A stretch of DNA of 64,000 bases from Paenirhodobacter hankyongi (GTDB lineage: Bacteria; Pseudomonadota; Alphaproteobacteria; Rhodobacterales; Rhodobacteraceae): the NCBI RefSeq assembly GCF_003664585.1, contig NZ_RCHI01000004.1, positions 124,001-188,000 of the forward strand. The letters are read 5' to 3'. Positions 8,417 to 17,687 of the stretch are shown in pieces. Within the stretch, counting starts at the first letter, position 1; each line of letters begins with the position of its first letter. Under the pieces are notes generated by a model. That model had not been told where the DNA came from, ran no database searches, and was given only the letters and a program-made list of their open reading frames with translations. The position numbers and the translations under genes are program-made.

Positions 8417-9679
8417 TCAGGCCGCTTTTTCCAGTCCGAAAGCATCATGGAGGGCCTGCACGGCCAGTTCCATATATTTCCGGTCGATCAGCACCGAAAT
8501 CTTGATCTCGGAGGTGGTGATGACCTTGATGTTGATGTTTTCCGCAGCGAGTGCGTCGAACATGCGCGCCGCGACACCGGCGTGCGAACGCATGCCGATG
8601 CCGACGACCGAGACCTTCGCCACGTCGGTGTCGATGATCAGCTCGTCATAGCGGATCAGATCGGCGGCCTTGGCATCCTCGAGCGCCTTCTGCGCGCGGG
8701 CGACCTGATTGATCGGGCAGGAGAAGGTCATGTCGGTGACGGCGCCGCTGTGGTGCTCGTCATAATCCTTTTCCGAGATGTTCTGCACGATCATGTCGAC
8801 GTTCACGCCGGCTTCGGCAAGCGGCCCGAAGATCGCCGAGGCGACGCCGGGGCGGTCCTCGATGGTGAAAAGCGTGATCTTCGCCTCGTCACGGGAAAAG
8901 GCGATACCGGAGACGGCTTTCGATTCCATGATTTCATCCTCACCGCAGACAAGGGTTCCAGAATTTTCATCGGTGTCCTCGAAGGAGGACAGCACCCGCA
9001 GGCGCACATTGTAGCGCATCGCCAGCTCGACCGAGCGGGTCTGCAGCACCTTCGCGCCGAGCGAGGCGAGCTCGAGCATCTCCTCGAAGGCGATCTTGTC
9101 GAGCTTGCGCGCCTTCGACGAGACGCGCGGGTCGGTGGTGTAGACGCCGTCGACATCGGTGTAGATGTCGCACCGCTCCGCCGCGAAGGCGGCGGCGAAG
9201 GCGACGGCGGTGGTGTCCGAGCCGCCGCGACCAAGGGTGGTGATCCGGCCCTCGGGCGACAGGCCCTGGAAGCCCGCAACCACGGCGACCTTCATGCCCT
9301 CGGCGAATTTCGCGTCGATATTGGCCCGCGGGATGTCGACGAAGCGCGCCGAGCCATGCGCCGAGGTGGTGTTGATCGGCACCTGCCAGCCCTGCCAGCT
9401 GCGCGCCGGAACGCCCATCTCCTGCAGGCGCAGCGCCATCAGACCGGCGGTGACGTTCTCGCCCGAGGCGACGACGGCGTCATATTCGCGCGCGTCATAG
9501 AGCGGCGAGGTCTGTTCGACCCAGCCCACGAGCTCGTTGGTCTTGCCCGACATGGCCGAGACGATGACGATGACGTCATAGCCACGCTCGACCTCGCGCT
9601 GCACCTTCGCCGCCGCATTCGCGATCCGGTCGAGGTCAGCCACCGAGGTGCCGCCGAATTTCATGACGAGAAGCGGCAT
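8417..9679 (-). CDS. lysC: Aspartate kinase
   Basis: A 420-residue monofunctional aspartokinase, first enzyme of the lysine, threonine and methionine pathway. The N-terminus PLLVMKFGGTSVAD carries the KFGGTS nucleotide/aspartate motif, 'GRGGSDTTAVAFAAAF' is the second active-site motif, and 'CDIYTDVDGVYTTDPR' is the conserved ATP-site strand. The C-terminal third (from about residue 265) holds two ACT domains, as in lysine/threonine-inhibited enzymes. Length matches alpha/proteobacterial LysC. It is upstream of ptsP on the same strand with a 49-base gap. Confidence 0.97.
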   Translation of the reverse strand: MPLLVMKFGGTSVADLDRIANAAAKVQREVERGYDVIVIVSAMSGKTNELVGWVEQTSPLYDAREYDAVVASGENVTAGLMALRLQEMGVPARSWQGWQVPINTTSAHGSARFVDIPRANIDAKFAEGMKVAVVAGFQGLSPEGRITTLGRGGSDTTAVAFAAAFAAERCDIYTDVDGVYTTDPRVSSKARKLDKIAFEEMLELASLGAKVLQTRSVELAMRYNVRLRVLSSFEDTDENSGTLVCGEDEIMESKAVSGIAFSRDEAKITLFTIEDRPGVASAIFGPLAEAGVNVDMIVQNISEKDYDEHHSGAVTDMTFSCPINQVARAQKALEDAKAADLIRYDELIIDTDVAKVSVVGIGMRSHAGVAARMFDALAAENINIKVITTSEIKISVLIDRKYMELAVQALHDAFGLEKAA

Positions 9680-9858
9680 GATACCCCCCCTGAAACGCCG
9701 CGGCCCTCTGCCCCGGACTTTGCGCCCCTGCTAGCGGAAGGGGGCGACGCTTGCAAGAGTGCGCCTGTTCCGCAAGGCGTGATCTGGCCGTCGTGCGGCT
9801 GTCACGTGGCCGTCATGTGCCGGGGATAGCCGGAACCGGTCAAGCGAGGAGGGTCGCG

Positions 9859-11403
9859 ATGAGTCTGACTGAGGTTGAAGGGCGCGAACGGCGCGCGCAG
9901 GCGCGTGGCCTGTATCGGGCACTCGAGGTGCTGCGCGCCGACATGGCGCGGCGGTCGGAGACCACGCTCGAGGCCTGGGATGGCAAGATCCTGCGGCCCG
10001 AATTCGTGCCTTCGGCGCGCAACCTGGCCGATTATCTCGCGTTGCGGCGCGGCGACCTGGTGCCGTTCCAGGCGCCGCTATCCTCGCTCGGGCTGTCGTC
10101 GCTCGGCCGCTCCGAGGCGCATGTGCGCCCCTCGCTCGATGCGGTGCTGGCGTCGCTCGCGCTGATCGGCGGCGAGGGGGTGGCCGAGTATCCGCCGGTC
10201 GAGATCTTTGCGGCCGGCCCGGCGCGGCTCGCGGCGCGCCGCGATGCGCTCTTCGGCGCGCGCCGCGGCAATCCGAACACCCGGATCATGGTCACGCTGC
10301 CCTCCGAGGCCGCCGCCGACGCGGGGCTCGTGGCCGCGCTGATCGAGGCCGGCGCCGATTGCATGCGGATCAACTGTGCCCATGACGGCCCCGATGCCTG
10401 GTCGGCGATGATCGGCCACGTGCGCCGCGCCGCCGCTGCGGCCGGGCGGCCGGTGCCGGTGCAGATGGACCTGCCCGGGCCGAAGCTGCGGGTCGAGGAG
10501 GTCGCGCCGGGCAGGACCGAGAAGGGCGCGAAGAAGGAAAAGCTCGAGCCGGGCGAGACCGGGCGGCTGTTCGAGGGCGACCGCTTCGAGGTCGTCGAGA
10601 CGCTTTCGGCCAAGCCCGGCCTGCCGCAGATCACCCTCAGCCATCCGGCGCTGATGGCGGCGATGGCCGAGGGCGGCGCGCTCTGGATCAACGACGGCAA
10701 GATCCGCGCGAAGATCCTCGAGGTGACCCCGGGCCGGGTGCTGGCCGAGATCACCGGCACGCCGGGCAAAGGCGCGAAGATCAAGGCCGAGAAGGGGGTG
10801 AACCTGCCCGGCGTCGATCTGCGGGTGCCGGCGCTGACCGAGGAGGACCTCGGCCATCTCGACTTCGTGCTGGGCCACGCCGACATCATCGGCTTTTCCT
10901 TCGTGCAGACCGGTGCGGACCTGCGCGCGCTTTTCGCCGCGCTCGCGGCACGCTCGGAGCCCGCGGGCGAACACGCGGGCCCCTCGCTGATGCTGAAGAT
11001 CGAGACCCCGCTTGCGCTGCGCAACCTGCCCGGCCTGATCGTCGAGGCGGGCGGGCGGATGCCGGTCGGCGTGATGATCGCCCGCGGCGATCTGGCGGTG
11101 GAGATCGGCTTCGAGCGGCTCTCCGAGATCCAGGAGGAAATCCTGTGGCTGTGCGAGGCGGCCGAGGTGCCGGTGGTCTGGGCGACGCAGGTGCTCGAGA
11201 CCATGGTCAAGGACGGTCAGGCGAGCCGCGCCGAGATGACCGATGCGGCGATGAGCCAGCGCGCCGAATGCGTGATGCTGAACAAGGGCCCGCATCTCGA
11301 CGACGCGGTGATCTTCCTGCGCGACGTGCTGATGCGGATGGACCGTCACACCAACAAGAAGTCGCCCCGGCTCGGGGCCCTCGGCCTCTGGCACGATCTC
11401 TGA
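9859..11403 (+). CDS. Pyruvate kinase-like protein, N-terminal extension, no C domain
   Basis: A 514-residue protein; the ATG at 9859 follows GAGGAGGG (9846-9853). Residues 1-140 are an extension not found in ordinary pyruvate kinases. From 141 the barrel is recognisable: 'RIMVTLP' (142-148), 'CMRINCAHD' (167-176, keeping the PEP/ATP-site Arg170 and Asn172), 'QMDLPGPKLRV' (202-212), 'KGVNLPGVDLRVPALTEEDL', 'LMLKIET' (catalytic Lys and metal Glu) and 'ARGDLAVEI' (metal Asp). It ends shortly after the ATQVLE helix, so the regulatory C domain is absent. Position 209 is Lys where potassium-dependent enzymes have Glu. Catalysis looks possible; substrate range and physiological role are open. Confidence 0.8.
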   Translation: MSLTEVEGRERRAQARGLYRALEVLRADMARRSETTLEAWDGKILRPEFVPSARNLADYLALRRGDLVPFQAPLSSLGLSSLGRSEAHVRPSLDAVLASLALIGGEGVAEYPPVEIFAAGPARLAARRDALFGARRGNPNTRIMVTLPSEAAADAGLVAALIEAGADCMRINCAHDGPDAWSAMIGHVRRAAAAAGRPVPVQMDLPGPKLRVEEVAPGRTEKGAKKEKLEPGETGRLFEGDRFEVVETLSAKPGLPQITLSHPALMAAMAEGGALWINDGKIRAKILEVTPGRVLAEITGTPGKGAKIKAEKGVNLPGVDLRVPALTEEDLGHLDFVLGHADIIGFSFVQTGADLRALFAALAARSEPAGEHAGPSLMLKIETPLALRNLPGLIVEAGGRMPVGVMIARGDLAVEIGFERLSEIQEEILWLCEAAEVPVVWATQVLETMVKDGQASRAEMTDAAMSQRAECVMLNKGPHLDDAVIFLRDVLMRMDRHTNKKSPRLGALGLWHDL

Positions 11404-11440
11404 GTGCGGGCGACGGGCGGGGGCGCCCCCCCGCCTTGCC

Positions 11441-12085
11441 TCAGAACGGGATCGGCGTGCCGTCCCAGGCCTCGAAACAGCCGGTGGTGTCGGGCCCGAG
11501 CGCGGCAAAGCGCGCGGCAAGCCCCGCGGCCGAAGCCTCGGCCTCGATCTGCGCCTCGGGGCCGCCCATGGTGGTCTTCACCCAGCCGGGGTGGTAGATG
11601 CCGACCGCGATCCCCTCGGGTTTCAGGTCGACCGCAAGATTGCGTCCGAGGTTCAGCGCGGCGGCTTTCGAGGCGCGGTAGATGTAGCTGCCCCCCGGTG
11701 CCGTCGTATCCGAGGCCATCGCCGAGGACAGGATCGCGATCTTGCCCTTCGCCGCGCGCAGGTTCGGCAAAAGCGCCTGGATCGTCAGGAAGACGCCGGT
11801 GACATTGGTGGCAAAGCCCTGCGCCCAGAGGGGCGCGGCATAGCCGGTCTCGAGCTCCTGGCCCTTGTCGGGATAGATCCCGGCGTTGCACACCAGCAGA
11901 TCGAGCGGCAGCCCGTTCAGCCGCTGTGCCAGTGCCACGGCGCTTTTGGGCGCGGTGACGTCGAACGGCAGCAGGTCGCCTTCGGGCTGGCGCGCGGTGC
12001 CGAAGGCGGCGCGGCCCGCGTCGCGATACTGCGCGAGGAGCGCGGCGCCGATGCCGCGGTTCGCGCCGGTGATGAGAATGGTCAT
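11441..12085 (-). CDS. SDR-family NAD(P)-dependent oxidoreductase
   Basis: A 214-residue classical-type short-chain dehydrogenase. TGANRGIG (residues 6-13) is the nucleotide-binding glycine motif, 'LLVCNAGIY' the NAG strand, and 'GSYIYRASKAA' supplies the catalytic YxxxK. It is shorter than the usual 250 residues and lacks a long substrate loop, like the C-factor/CsgA-type SDRs. Substrate unknown. It converges with the pyruvate kinase-like gene, with a GC-rich dyad at about 11416-11435 between them. Confidence 0.88.
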   Translation of the reverse strand: MTILITGANRGIGAALLAQYRDAGRAAFGTARQPEGDLLPFDVTAPKSAVALAQRLNGLPLDLLVCNAGIYPDKGQELETGYAAPLWAQGFATNVTGVFLTIQALLPNLRAAKGKIAILSSAMASDTTAPGGSYIYRASKAAALNLGRNLAVDLKPEGIAVGIYHPGWVKTTMGGPEAQIEAEASAAGLAARFAALGPDTTGCFEAWDGTPIPF

Positions 12086-12147
12086 GTGCTTCTCTCCCTT
12101 GTCCTTTTTCCCCAGAATGCGCCTTGCGGCGGCGGGTGCAAGGGGGG

Positions 12148-12582
12148 TCAGTTCGTCTTGCGCGGCGGCAGGAAGGGCAGGGGCGTCACGGCGATCCCTT
12201 CCTCGAGAAGCGCGCGCGCCTCGTCCGGCCGCGCCTCGCCATGGATCGCGCGTTCGGGTTTCTCGCCCGCGTGCATCGCGCGGGCCTCGTCGACGAAATC
12301 ACGCCCGACGTAGTCCGAGTTCTCCTCGATCACCCGGCGCATCGCGGCCAGCGCCGCCTCGACCTCGCCCTGCGGCGTGCTGAGCGGGTGCTCGGCGGTC
12401 TCGGGGGCGGCGTCGCGGCCAGGGCGCAGGGCCGGGGTCATCAGCGCCTTCTCGACCGTGGTCGAGCCGCAGACGGTGCAGGCCACCATCCCCGTCGCGC
12501 GCAGCTTCTCGAAGGCCTCGGCCGAGGCGAACCAGCTGTCGAAGCTGTGGTCCTGATCGCATTTGAGCGTGTAGCGGATCAT
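12148..12582 (-). CDS. DUF1178 family protein
   Basis: A 144-residue protein of the DUF1178 family, common in alpha- and betaproteobacteria and of unknown function. The start at 12582 (MIRYTLKCDQDHSF) is the family start; the open frame extends upstream only through the neighbouring gene. The N-terminal 'KCDQDHSFDSWFASAEAFEKL' and 'VACTVCGSTTVEKALM' contain three cysteines that could form a small zinc site. 'IEENSDYVGRDFVDEARAMHAGE' is also a family signature. Confidence 0.88.
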   Translation of the reverse strand: MIRYTLKCDQDHSFDSWFASAEAFEKLRATGMVACTVCGSTTVEKALMTPALRPGRDAAPETAEHPLSTPQGEVEAALAAMRRVIEENSDYVGRDFVDEARAMHAGEKPERAIHGEARPDEARALLEEGIAVTPLPFLPPRKTN

Positions 12583-12653
12583 CGGCGGCCTGCGGGAAAG
12601 GGGTTTCCCTGAGATAAGCGAAGCGGGGCCGAATGCAAGCCCGGCGGCGGCGC

Positions 12654-13106
12654 TCAGTCCCGCGCCAGCGCGCGCAGCAGCGTCGCAAGCTCGGGCTCGG
12701 CCACCGATTTCGCCGCCTTCTTCGCGGTCATCCACTTGCGCCGGCGCTGGCCCTTTTCCGGGAATTTCGCCGCCAGCCGTTCGACCCGGACCGGGTGCAC
12801 CTCGACGCGCGAGGGCATCGGCGTGCCGGTGACCAGCTCCTTCAGCGCCCCATAGCTGCCAAGCGCCTCGCCGGTCAGATGGCCGACGACGCCGGCCTCT
12901 TCCCAGGCCTCGGTCAGGGCCGTCTCGCCGCCCGATTTGCCGGCCATCGGCCAGCCCTTGGGCAGGATCCAGCGCCCCGTGTCGCGCGAGGTGATGAGCA
13001 GCACCTCGAGCCGCCCGGCCTTGTGGCGGGTGCAGAGGGCTGCGAACTGGACCGGCACCGCTCCCTGCGCGTCGCGCAGGAGGGCCAGCTTTCTTTCGAA
13101 TTTCAT
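12654..13106 (-). CDS. Nudix hydrolase
   Basis: A 150-residue single-domain Nudix protein. 'TGRWILPKGWPMAGKSGGETALTEAWEEAG' contains the Nudix helix, with the metal-binding EExG core intact but the first Glu of the classical GX5E box replaced (Lys at that spacing), and Thr for the usual Arg. This variant is common in the diphosphoinositol/dinucleoside polyphosphate-like subgroup. Likely hydrolyses a nucleoside or polyphosphate diphosphate; substrate not predictable. Stand-alone gene upstream of DUF1178 on the same strand. Confidence 0.85.
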   Translation of the reverse strand: MKFERKLALLRDAQGAVPVQFAALCTRHKAGRLEVLLITSRDTGRWILPKGWPMAGKSGGETALTEAWEEAGVVGHLTGEALGSYGALKELVTGTPMPSRVEVHPVRVERLAAKFPEKGQRRRKWMTAKKAAKSVAEPELATLLRALARD

Positions 13107-13244
13107 GGCCTCGCCCGTGGTTGCGGCTGATGCGCCGCTTTGATCTTCTTGTCAGGAAAAAATAGGGCGAAATGCCGCAGATTTCCATAACAGCCATGTA
13201 ACGTTCGGGCGAAGAATCGCTGAAATTTTCGGGGAATGCCTGTT

Positions 13245-14486
13245 TCAGCGGCGTTTCGGGGTGTCGATCCGCGCGAGAAGCGCCTTTGCCAGACGGGCGG
13301 GGGCCCCCTCGGCGGCGAGCGCGGCGAGGGCGCGGCGCGCGGCACGGGCCAGATCGGTCTGCGCCGCGGGGGCAAGCGCGAATCCGGCGGCGAGGCTGTC
13401 GGCGTCTTCCACCCGGATCGCGCCCCGGGCGGCATCGAGCGCGGCGAAGGCATCGCCATGGTTGAAGACCGACGGGCCGTGCAGCAGCGCGCAGCCCTGG
13501 GCGGCGGGCTCGAACGGGGTGTGGCCGCCCTTCGGGGCAAGCGTGCCGCCGATGAAGCAGATCCCGGCAGCGGCATACCAGTTCGTCATCTCGCCCATGG
13601 TGTCGGCCAGCAGCACCGGCGCGGTGGCGGGGGCGCCGGTCGAGCGGGTGGCGAAGGCAAGGCCGCGGGCGGTGATCAGCCGCGCGATCTCGGGCCCGCG
13701 CCGCGGGTGGCGTGGCGCAAGGATCAGGCGGAGTGACGGATTTGCCGTCCGTGCGCGGGCGAAGGCATCAAGGACGATCTCCTCCTCGCCCTCGTGGGTC
13801 GAGGCCGCGAGCAGGGTCGTCTCGCGCGGCCAGCCCAGGCTGACATCGGGCTCGGGCAGGCGCACGGCGGTCTTCAGGTTGACGATCGGCAGCGTCGCGC
13901 GGGCGGGCAGGCCGAGGGCGCGGAACTCGGCCTCGGAGGCGGGGTCCTGCGCCGAAAGCGCGGTGACCGCGCGCATCAGCCGGGGCCCGAGCCCGGTCTT
14001 GCGCCAGCGCCGGGCCGAGCGCGCCGACATCCGCGCGCCGATCGCCAGCACCGGAAGGCCGCGCGCGGCACAGCCCAGCAGCCGGTTCGGCCAGAGTTCG
14101 TTCTCGACCACGATCAGCGCCGCGGGGCGGTGGCGCGCGAGAAACCGGGCCAGCGCCCAGCGGGTGTCGAGCGGCGCCGCCCGCACCGTGATCCGCTCGT
14201 CCCCCCAGCCAAGCGCCATCGCCCGGGCGGTGACGGTGTTCGTGGTGACCACAAGCCGCAGCCCGGGCCGCGCGGCAAAGAGCGCGGCAATCAGCGGTTG
14301 CGCCGAGATCAGTTCGCCATTCGAGGCGGCATGGAGCCAGATCGCCCCGGGCGCCGAGGGCGCGCCGCCGCCAAGCCGTTCGGCGAGTGCCGCGGCGGGC
14401 TCGGCCCCGCGCAGCGCCCGCAGTCCGAGCCGGATCAGCAGCACGGGCAGGGCGAGCGACAGGAGCAGGCGATAGAGGAAGAGCAC
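13245..14486 (-). CDS. waaA: 3-deoxy-D-manno-octulosonic acid (Kdo) transferase-type glycosyltransferase
   Basis: A 413-residue protein starting with GTG at 14486. The N-terminus is one hydrophobic membrane anchor. The glycosyltransferase N-terminal domain follows, with 'WLHAASNGELISAQPLI', where the Glu corresponds to the catalytic base of WaaA. The C-terminal GT-B half has 'CFIGGTLAPKGGHTPFEPAAQGCALLHGPSVFNHGDAF', the CMP-Kdo site signature. WaaA adds Kdo to lipid IVA on the inner face of the inner membrane. The usual neighbour lpxK is not here, and 'HAASNGEL' differs from the commonest 'HAVSVGE', so it could be a second paralogue. Confidence 0.85.
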   Translation of the reverse strand: MLFLYRLLLSLALPVLLIRLGLRALRGAEPAAALAERLGGGAPSAPGAIWLHAASNGELISAQPLIAALFAARPGLRLVVTTNTVTARAMALGWGDERITVRAAPLDTRWALARFLARHRPAALIVVENELWPNRLLGCAARGLPVLAIGARMSARSARRWRKTGLGPRLMRAVTALSAQDPASEAEFRALGLPARATLPIVNLKTAVRLPEPDVSLGWPRETTLLAASTHEGEEEIVLDAFARARTANPSLRLILAPRHPRRGPEIARLITARGLAFATRSTGAPATAPVLLADTMGEMTNWYAAAGICFIGGTLAPKGGHTPFEPAAQGCALLHGPSVFNHGDAFAALDAARGAIRVEDADSLAAGFALAPAAQTDLARAARRALAALAAEGAPARLAKALLARIDTPKRR

Positions 14487-14556
14487 GGGCAGGTCCGGGG
14501 TGAGGTCGCGGCATCAAAGCGGGGCGGGGCGGCGGATGCAAGGGGCCGAAATGCAA

Positions 14557-14581
14557 CTGCCCCCGGACGGGCCGGGGGCAG
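14557..14581 (-). terminator. Rho-independent-like terminator of the RND operon
   Basis: CTGCCCCCGG and CCGGGGGCAG make a 10-bp perfect stem with a 5-base loop. On the minus strand it is followed by TTGCATTTCGG, a moderately T-rich tail, just beyond the stop of the RND permease gene. Confidence 0.65.
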
Positions 14582-14608
14582 CGGGTCTTGTGCGGCAGGG
14601 CAGGGGGC

Positions 14609-17600
14609 TCAGCCCGCCGCCAGCCGTTTCTCGCGCGCCTTGCGCATCGCCTCGTCCGAGGGGGCGATGAAGGTGTAGAACATCGGCACCACAAAGAGCG
14701 TGAACATCGTGCCGATCAGCAGGCCCGAGAACATCACGATGCCCATGGCCTCGCGCGCGGCGGCGCCGGCGCCCTTGGCGATGACCAGCGGCACGACCGC
14801 GAGCGCCATTGCCGCGGTGGTCATCAGGATCGGCCGCAGTCGGGTCTTGGCGGCAAGTACGATCGCCTCGCGCCGGGTGTGGCCGTGCTCCTCGCGCTGC
14901 TGGTTCGCGAATTCGACCATCAGGATGCCGTGCTTGGTGATCAGACCGACGAGGGTGATCAGGCCGACCTGACTGTAGATGTTCAGCGTGCCGAGCCCGA
15001 GGTTCAGCGGCAGGATCGCCCCGAAGATCGTCAGCGGCACCGACATCAGGATGATGAACGGGTCGCGGAAGCTTTCGAACTGCGCCGCCAGCACCAGATA
15101 GATCACCAGCACCGCCGCCCCGAAGGCAAGCGCGATGGTGTTGCCCTGCTTCACCTCGAGCCGCGACTGGCCCGAATAGTCGATGAAGAAGCCCTCGGGC
15201 ATCACCTCCTGGGCGATCTGCACGATCGTGGCGAGCCCGTCGCCGGTCGACTGGCCGGGCATCGGCAGCGCCGAGATCGTGGCCGAGTTCAGCTGGTTGA
15301 ACTGCTCGACCGCCGAGGCCATGACGCCGGTCTCGATCTTCACCACCGAGGACAGCGGCACCATCTCGCCGGTCGAGGCGCGGACGAAATACTGGCCGAG
15401 CTGCTCGGGGTTCGAGCGGAACGATTTCGGCACCTGGGTGACGATGTCGTAGGAGTTCGAGTCGCGGTCGAACTGCGCCACGGTCGGGCCGCCGACGAGC
15501 AGGCCAAGCGTGTTGCCGATCTCGGCGACCGAGACGTTCAGCGTCGCGGCGCGGTCACGGTCGATCGTCACCCGCACTTCGGGCGAATCGTAGTTGAGCG
15601 AGTTCTGCACCATGATGAACTTGCCCGACTTCTGCGCCTTGATCCGGATCTCCTCGGCGACCTCGGAAACGCGGTCGGGCGCGTGGATCGACTGGATCAC
15701 CACCGAGATCGGCAGCCCGCCGCCGGTGCCCGGCAGGGTGGGCGGCGCGAAGGCAAAGCCCTTGAGCCCGGTCGAGGTGTCGATCGCGGCCTGGATCTGC
15801 GTCTGGATCTGCTTCTGGCTGCGGTCACGATCGCCCCAGTCCTTCAGCGCCCAGATGTAGATGCCCTGGTTCTTCTGCCCGCCGAAGCCGGCAATCGAGA
15901 AATAGGTGCGCAGCTCGGGGATGTCCTTGGTGTCGGTGCCGATCCGGTCGATGTATTTCGCGGTGTAATCCGAGGTCGCATAGCGCGGCCCGGTCACCAT
16001 CGCGATCACCGCGCCCTGATCCTCCTCCGGCGCAAGCTCGGTCGAGGTGTGGATGAACATGAAGCCCATCACCGAGATCAGCACGACGACGATCATCACC
16101 GTCACCGGCCGATAGTCGAGAGAGCCGTTCACCCGCCGCTCGTACCAGCCCGCGAAACGCTCGAACGTGCGGTCGACCCAGGCCTGGAAGCCCGAGGCAT
16201 GGCCCGATTTCAGGATCCGCCCCGACATCATCGGGGTGATGGTGAGCGCGATGATGCCCGACAGGATCACCGAGCCCGCAAGCGTGAAGGCGAACTCCTT
16301 GAAGAGCGCGCCGGTCAGCCCGCCGGTGAAGCCGAGCGGTGAGAGCACCGCGGCGAGGGTGATGGTCATCGCGATCACCGGGCCGGTGATCTCCTTCATC
16401 CCCTGCACTGCGGCCGGGATCGGCTTCATCCCGTCCTCGATATGGCGGTGGATGTTCTCGACCACCACGATCGCGTCGTCGACGACGAGGCCGATCGCCA
16501 GCACCATGGCCAGCAGCGTGAGCAGGTTGATCGAATAGCCAAGCGCCAGCAGCACCGCCATCACGCCGATGAGCGAGAGCGGAATGGTGACGATCGGCAT
16601 CAGCACCGAGCGCAGCGAGCCGAGGAACAGCAGGATCACCACGACGACGATCGCCACGGCCTCGCCGATGGTCTTGAACACCTCGTCGATCGAGGCCGAG
16701 ATCTGCTCGGTCGTGTCGTAGACGAGTTCGATCTTCATCCCCTCGGGCAGGGCGTTGTTGATCGCGGGCAGCTCGTCACGCACCGCCTGCGCGGTGTCGA
16801 GCGGGTTCGCCGCGGGGGTCGGCGAAAGCCCGATGAAGGTGCCCTGCCGGCCGGCGAAGGTGACGATCTCGCCCGAGTCGTCCGAGGCGAGCTCGACCCG
16901 CGCCACGTCGCGCAGCCGCACCACCTTGTCGCCGGTGGCACGGATCGGCAGCGCGCCGAAGGCATCGGGCGACTGCAGCGTCGATTTCAGCGTGATCGAC
17001 TGGGTGACGTCGATGTTCTCGGTCTTGCCCGGCGCCGACAGGAAGTTCGAGGCCTTGATCGCCGCCAGCACCTCGGAGGCGGTGACGTCGCGAGCCGCGA
17101 GCTTGTCGGGGTCGATCCAGACCCGCATCGTGTAGTTCGCGGCGCCGATGATGCTGACCTCGGCGATGCCCGAGATGGTGGACATCCGCGGCTTGATCAC
17201 ACGCTCGAGGTATTCGGTCAGCTGCTCGGGCGTCATGTTGGGGTTGATCGCCGCGAGATACATCAGCGCGAAGGTGCGCCCGGTGCCCTTGACGATCACC
17301 GGGTCATCGGCATCGGAGGGCAGCTTGCCGCGCACCTGCTGCACCTTCGACAGCACTTCGGTCAGCGCGGCATCGGGGTCCGAGCCGAGCTTCATGTTGA
17401 CCGACACCACCGAGGCCGAGTTGACCGAGGAGGAGGTGACGTAGTCGATGTTCTCGGTCGTCGCCACCGCCTCGGCGATCGGCGCGGTGATGAAGCCCTG
17501 GATCAGGTCGGGCGAGGCGCCGGCGTAGGTGGTGGTGATCGTCACCACCGTCTCGTCGACCTTGGGATATTGCCGGACCGGCAGGTTGAAATAGGCCTGG

Positions 17601-17677
17601 ATGCCGAGCAGCAGCATGAAGGCGCCGACCACCGTCGACAGGACGGGGCGTCGGATGAAGATTTCGGTGAAATGCAT
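14609..17677 (-). CDS. RND-family multidrug efflux permease (HAE1/AcrB type)
   Basis: A 1022-residue inner-membrane proton antiporter. 'FIRRPVLSTVVGAFMLLLGI' is the first membrane span and 'AIGLVVDDAIVVVENIHRH' carries the paired Asp of the proton relay in the fourth. Two large periplasmic loops and twelve predicted spans fit the family, which is usually about 1030-1050 residues. Downstream of its membrane-fusion partner by ten bases. No TolC-like outer-membrane gene is in the window, so the pump must use one encoded elsewhere. Substrates unknown. Confidence 0.94.
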   Translation of the reverse strand: MHFTEIFIRRPVLSTVVGAFMLLLGIQAYFNLPVRQYPKVDETVVTITTTYAGASPDLIQGFITAPIAEAVATTENIDYVTSSSVNSASVVSVNMKLGSDPDAALTEVLSKVQQVRGKLPSDADDPVIVKGTGRTFALMYLAAINPNMTPEQLTEYLERVIKPRMSTISGIAEVSIIGAANYTMRVWIDPDKLAARDVTASEVLAAIKASNFLSAPGKTENIDVTQSITLKSTLQSPDAFGALPIRATGDKVVRLRDVARVELASDDSGEIVTFAGRQGTFIGLSPTPAANPLDTAQAVRDELPAINNALPEGMKIELVYDTTEQISASIDEVFKTIGEAVAIVVVVILLFLGSLRSVLMPIVTIPLSLIGVMAVLLALGYSINLLTLLAMVLAIGLVVDDAIVVVENIHRHIEDGMKPIPAAVQGMKEITGPVIAMTITLAAVLSPLGFTGGLTGALFKEFAFTLAGSVILSGIIALTITPMMSGRILKSGHASGFQAWVDRTFERFAGWYERRVNGSLDYRPVTVMIVVVLISVMGFMFIHTSTELAPEEDQGAVIAMVTGPRYATSDYTAKYIDRIGTDTKDIPELRTYFSIAGFGGQKNQGIYIWALKDWGDRDRSQKQIQTQIQAAIDTSTGLKGFAFAPPTLPGTGGGLPISVVIQSIHAPDRVSEVAEEIRIKAQKSGKFIMVQNSLNYDSPEVRVTIDRDRAATLNVSVAEIGNTLGLLVGGPTVAQFDRDSNSYDIVTQVPKSFRSNPEQLGQYFVRASTGEMVPLSSVVKIETGVMASAVEQFNQLNSATISALPMPGQSTGDGLATIVQIAQEVMPEGFFIDYSGQSRLEVKQGNTIALAFGAAVLVIYLVLAAQFESFRDPFIILMSVPLTIFGAILPLNLGLGTLNIYSQVGLITLVGLITKHGILMVEFANQQREEHGHTRREAIVLAAKTRLRPILMTTAAMALAVVPLVIAKGAGAAAREAMGIVMFSGLLIGTMFTLFVVPMFYTFIAPSDEAMRKAREKRLAAG

Positions 17678-17687
17678 CGCGCGTCCC

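Noticed and set aside
9680-9858. Possible lysine riboswitch or leader between lysC and the pyruvate kinase-like gene
   Set aside because: Too short for a lysine riboswitch and no conserved core or multi-helix fold is visible.
13107-13244. TTGATCTTCTTGTCAG as an FNR-type site before the Nudix gene
   Set aside because: Spacing between the half-sites is six bases, not four, so it does not fit FNR.
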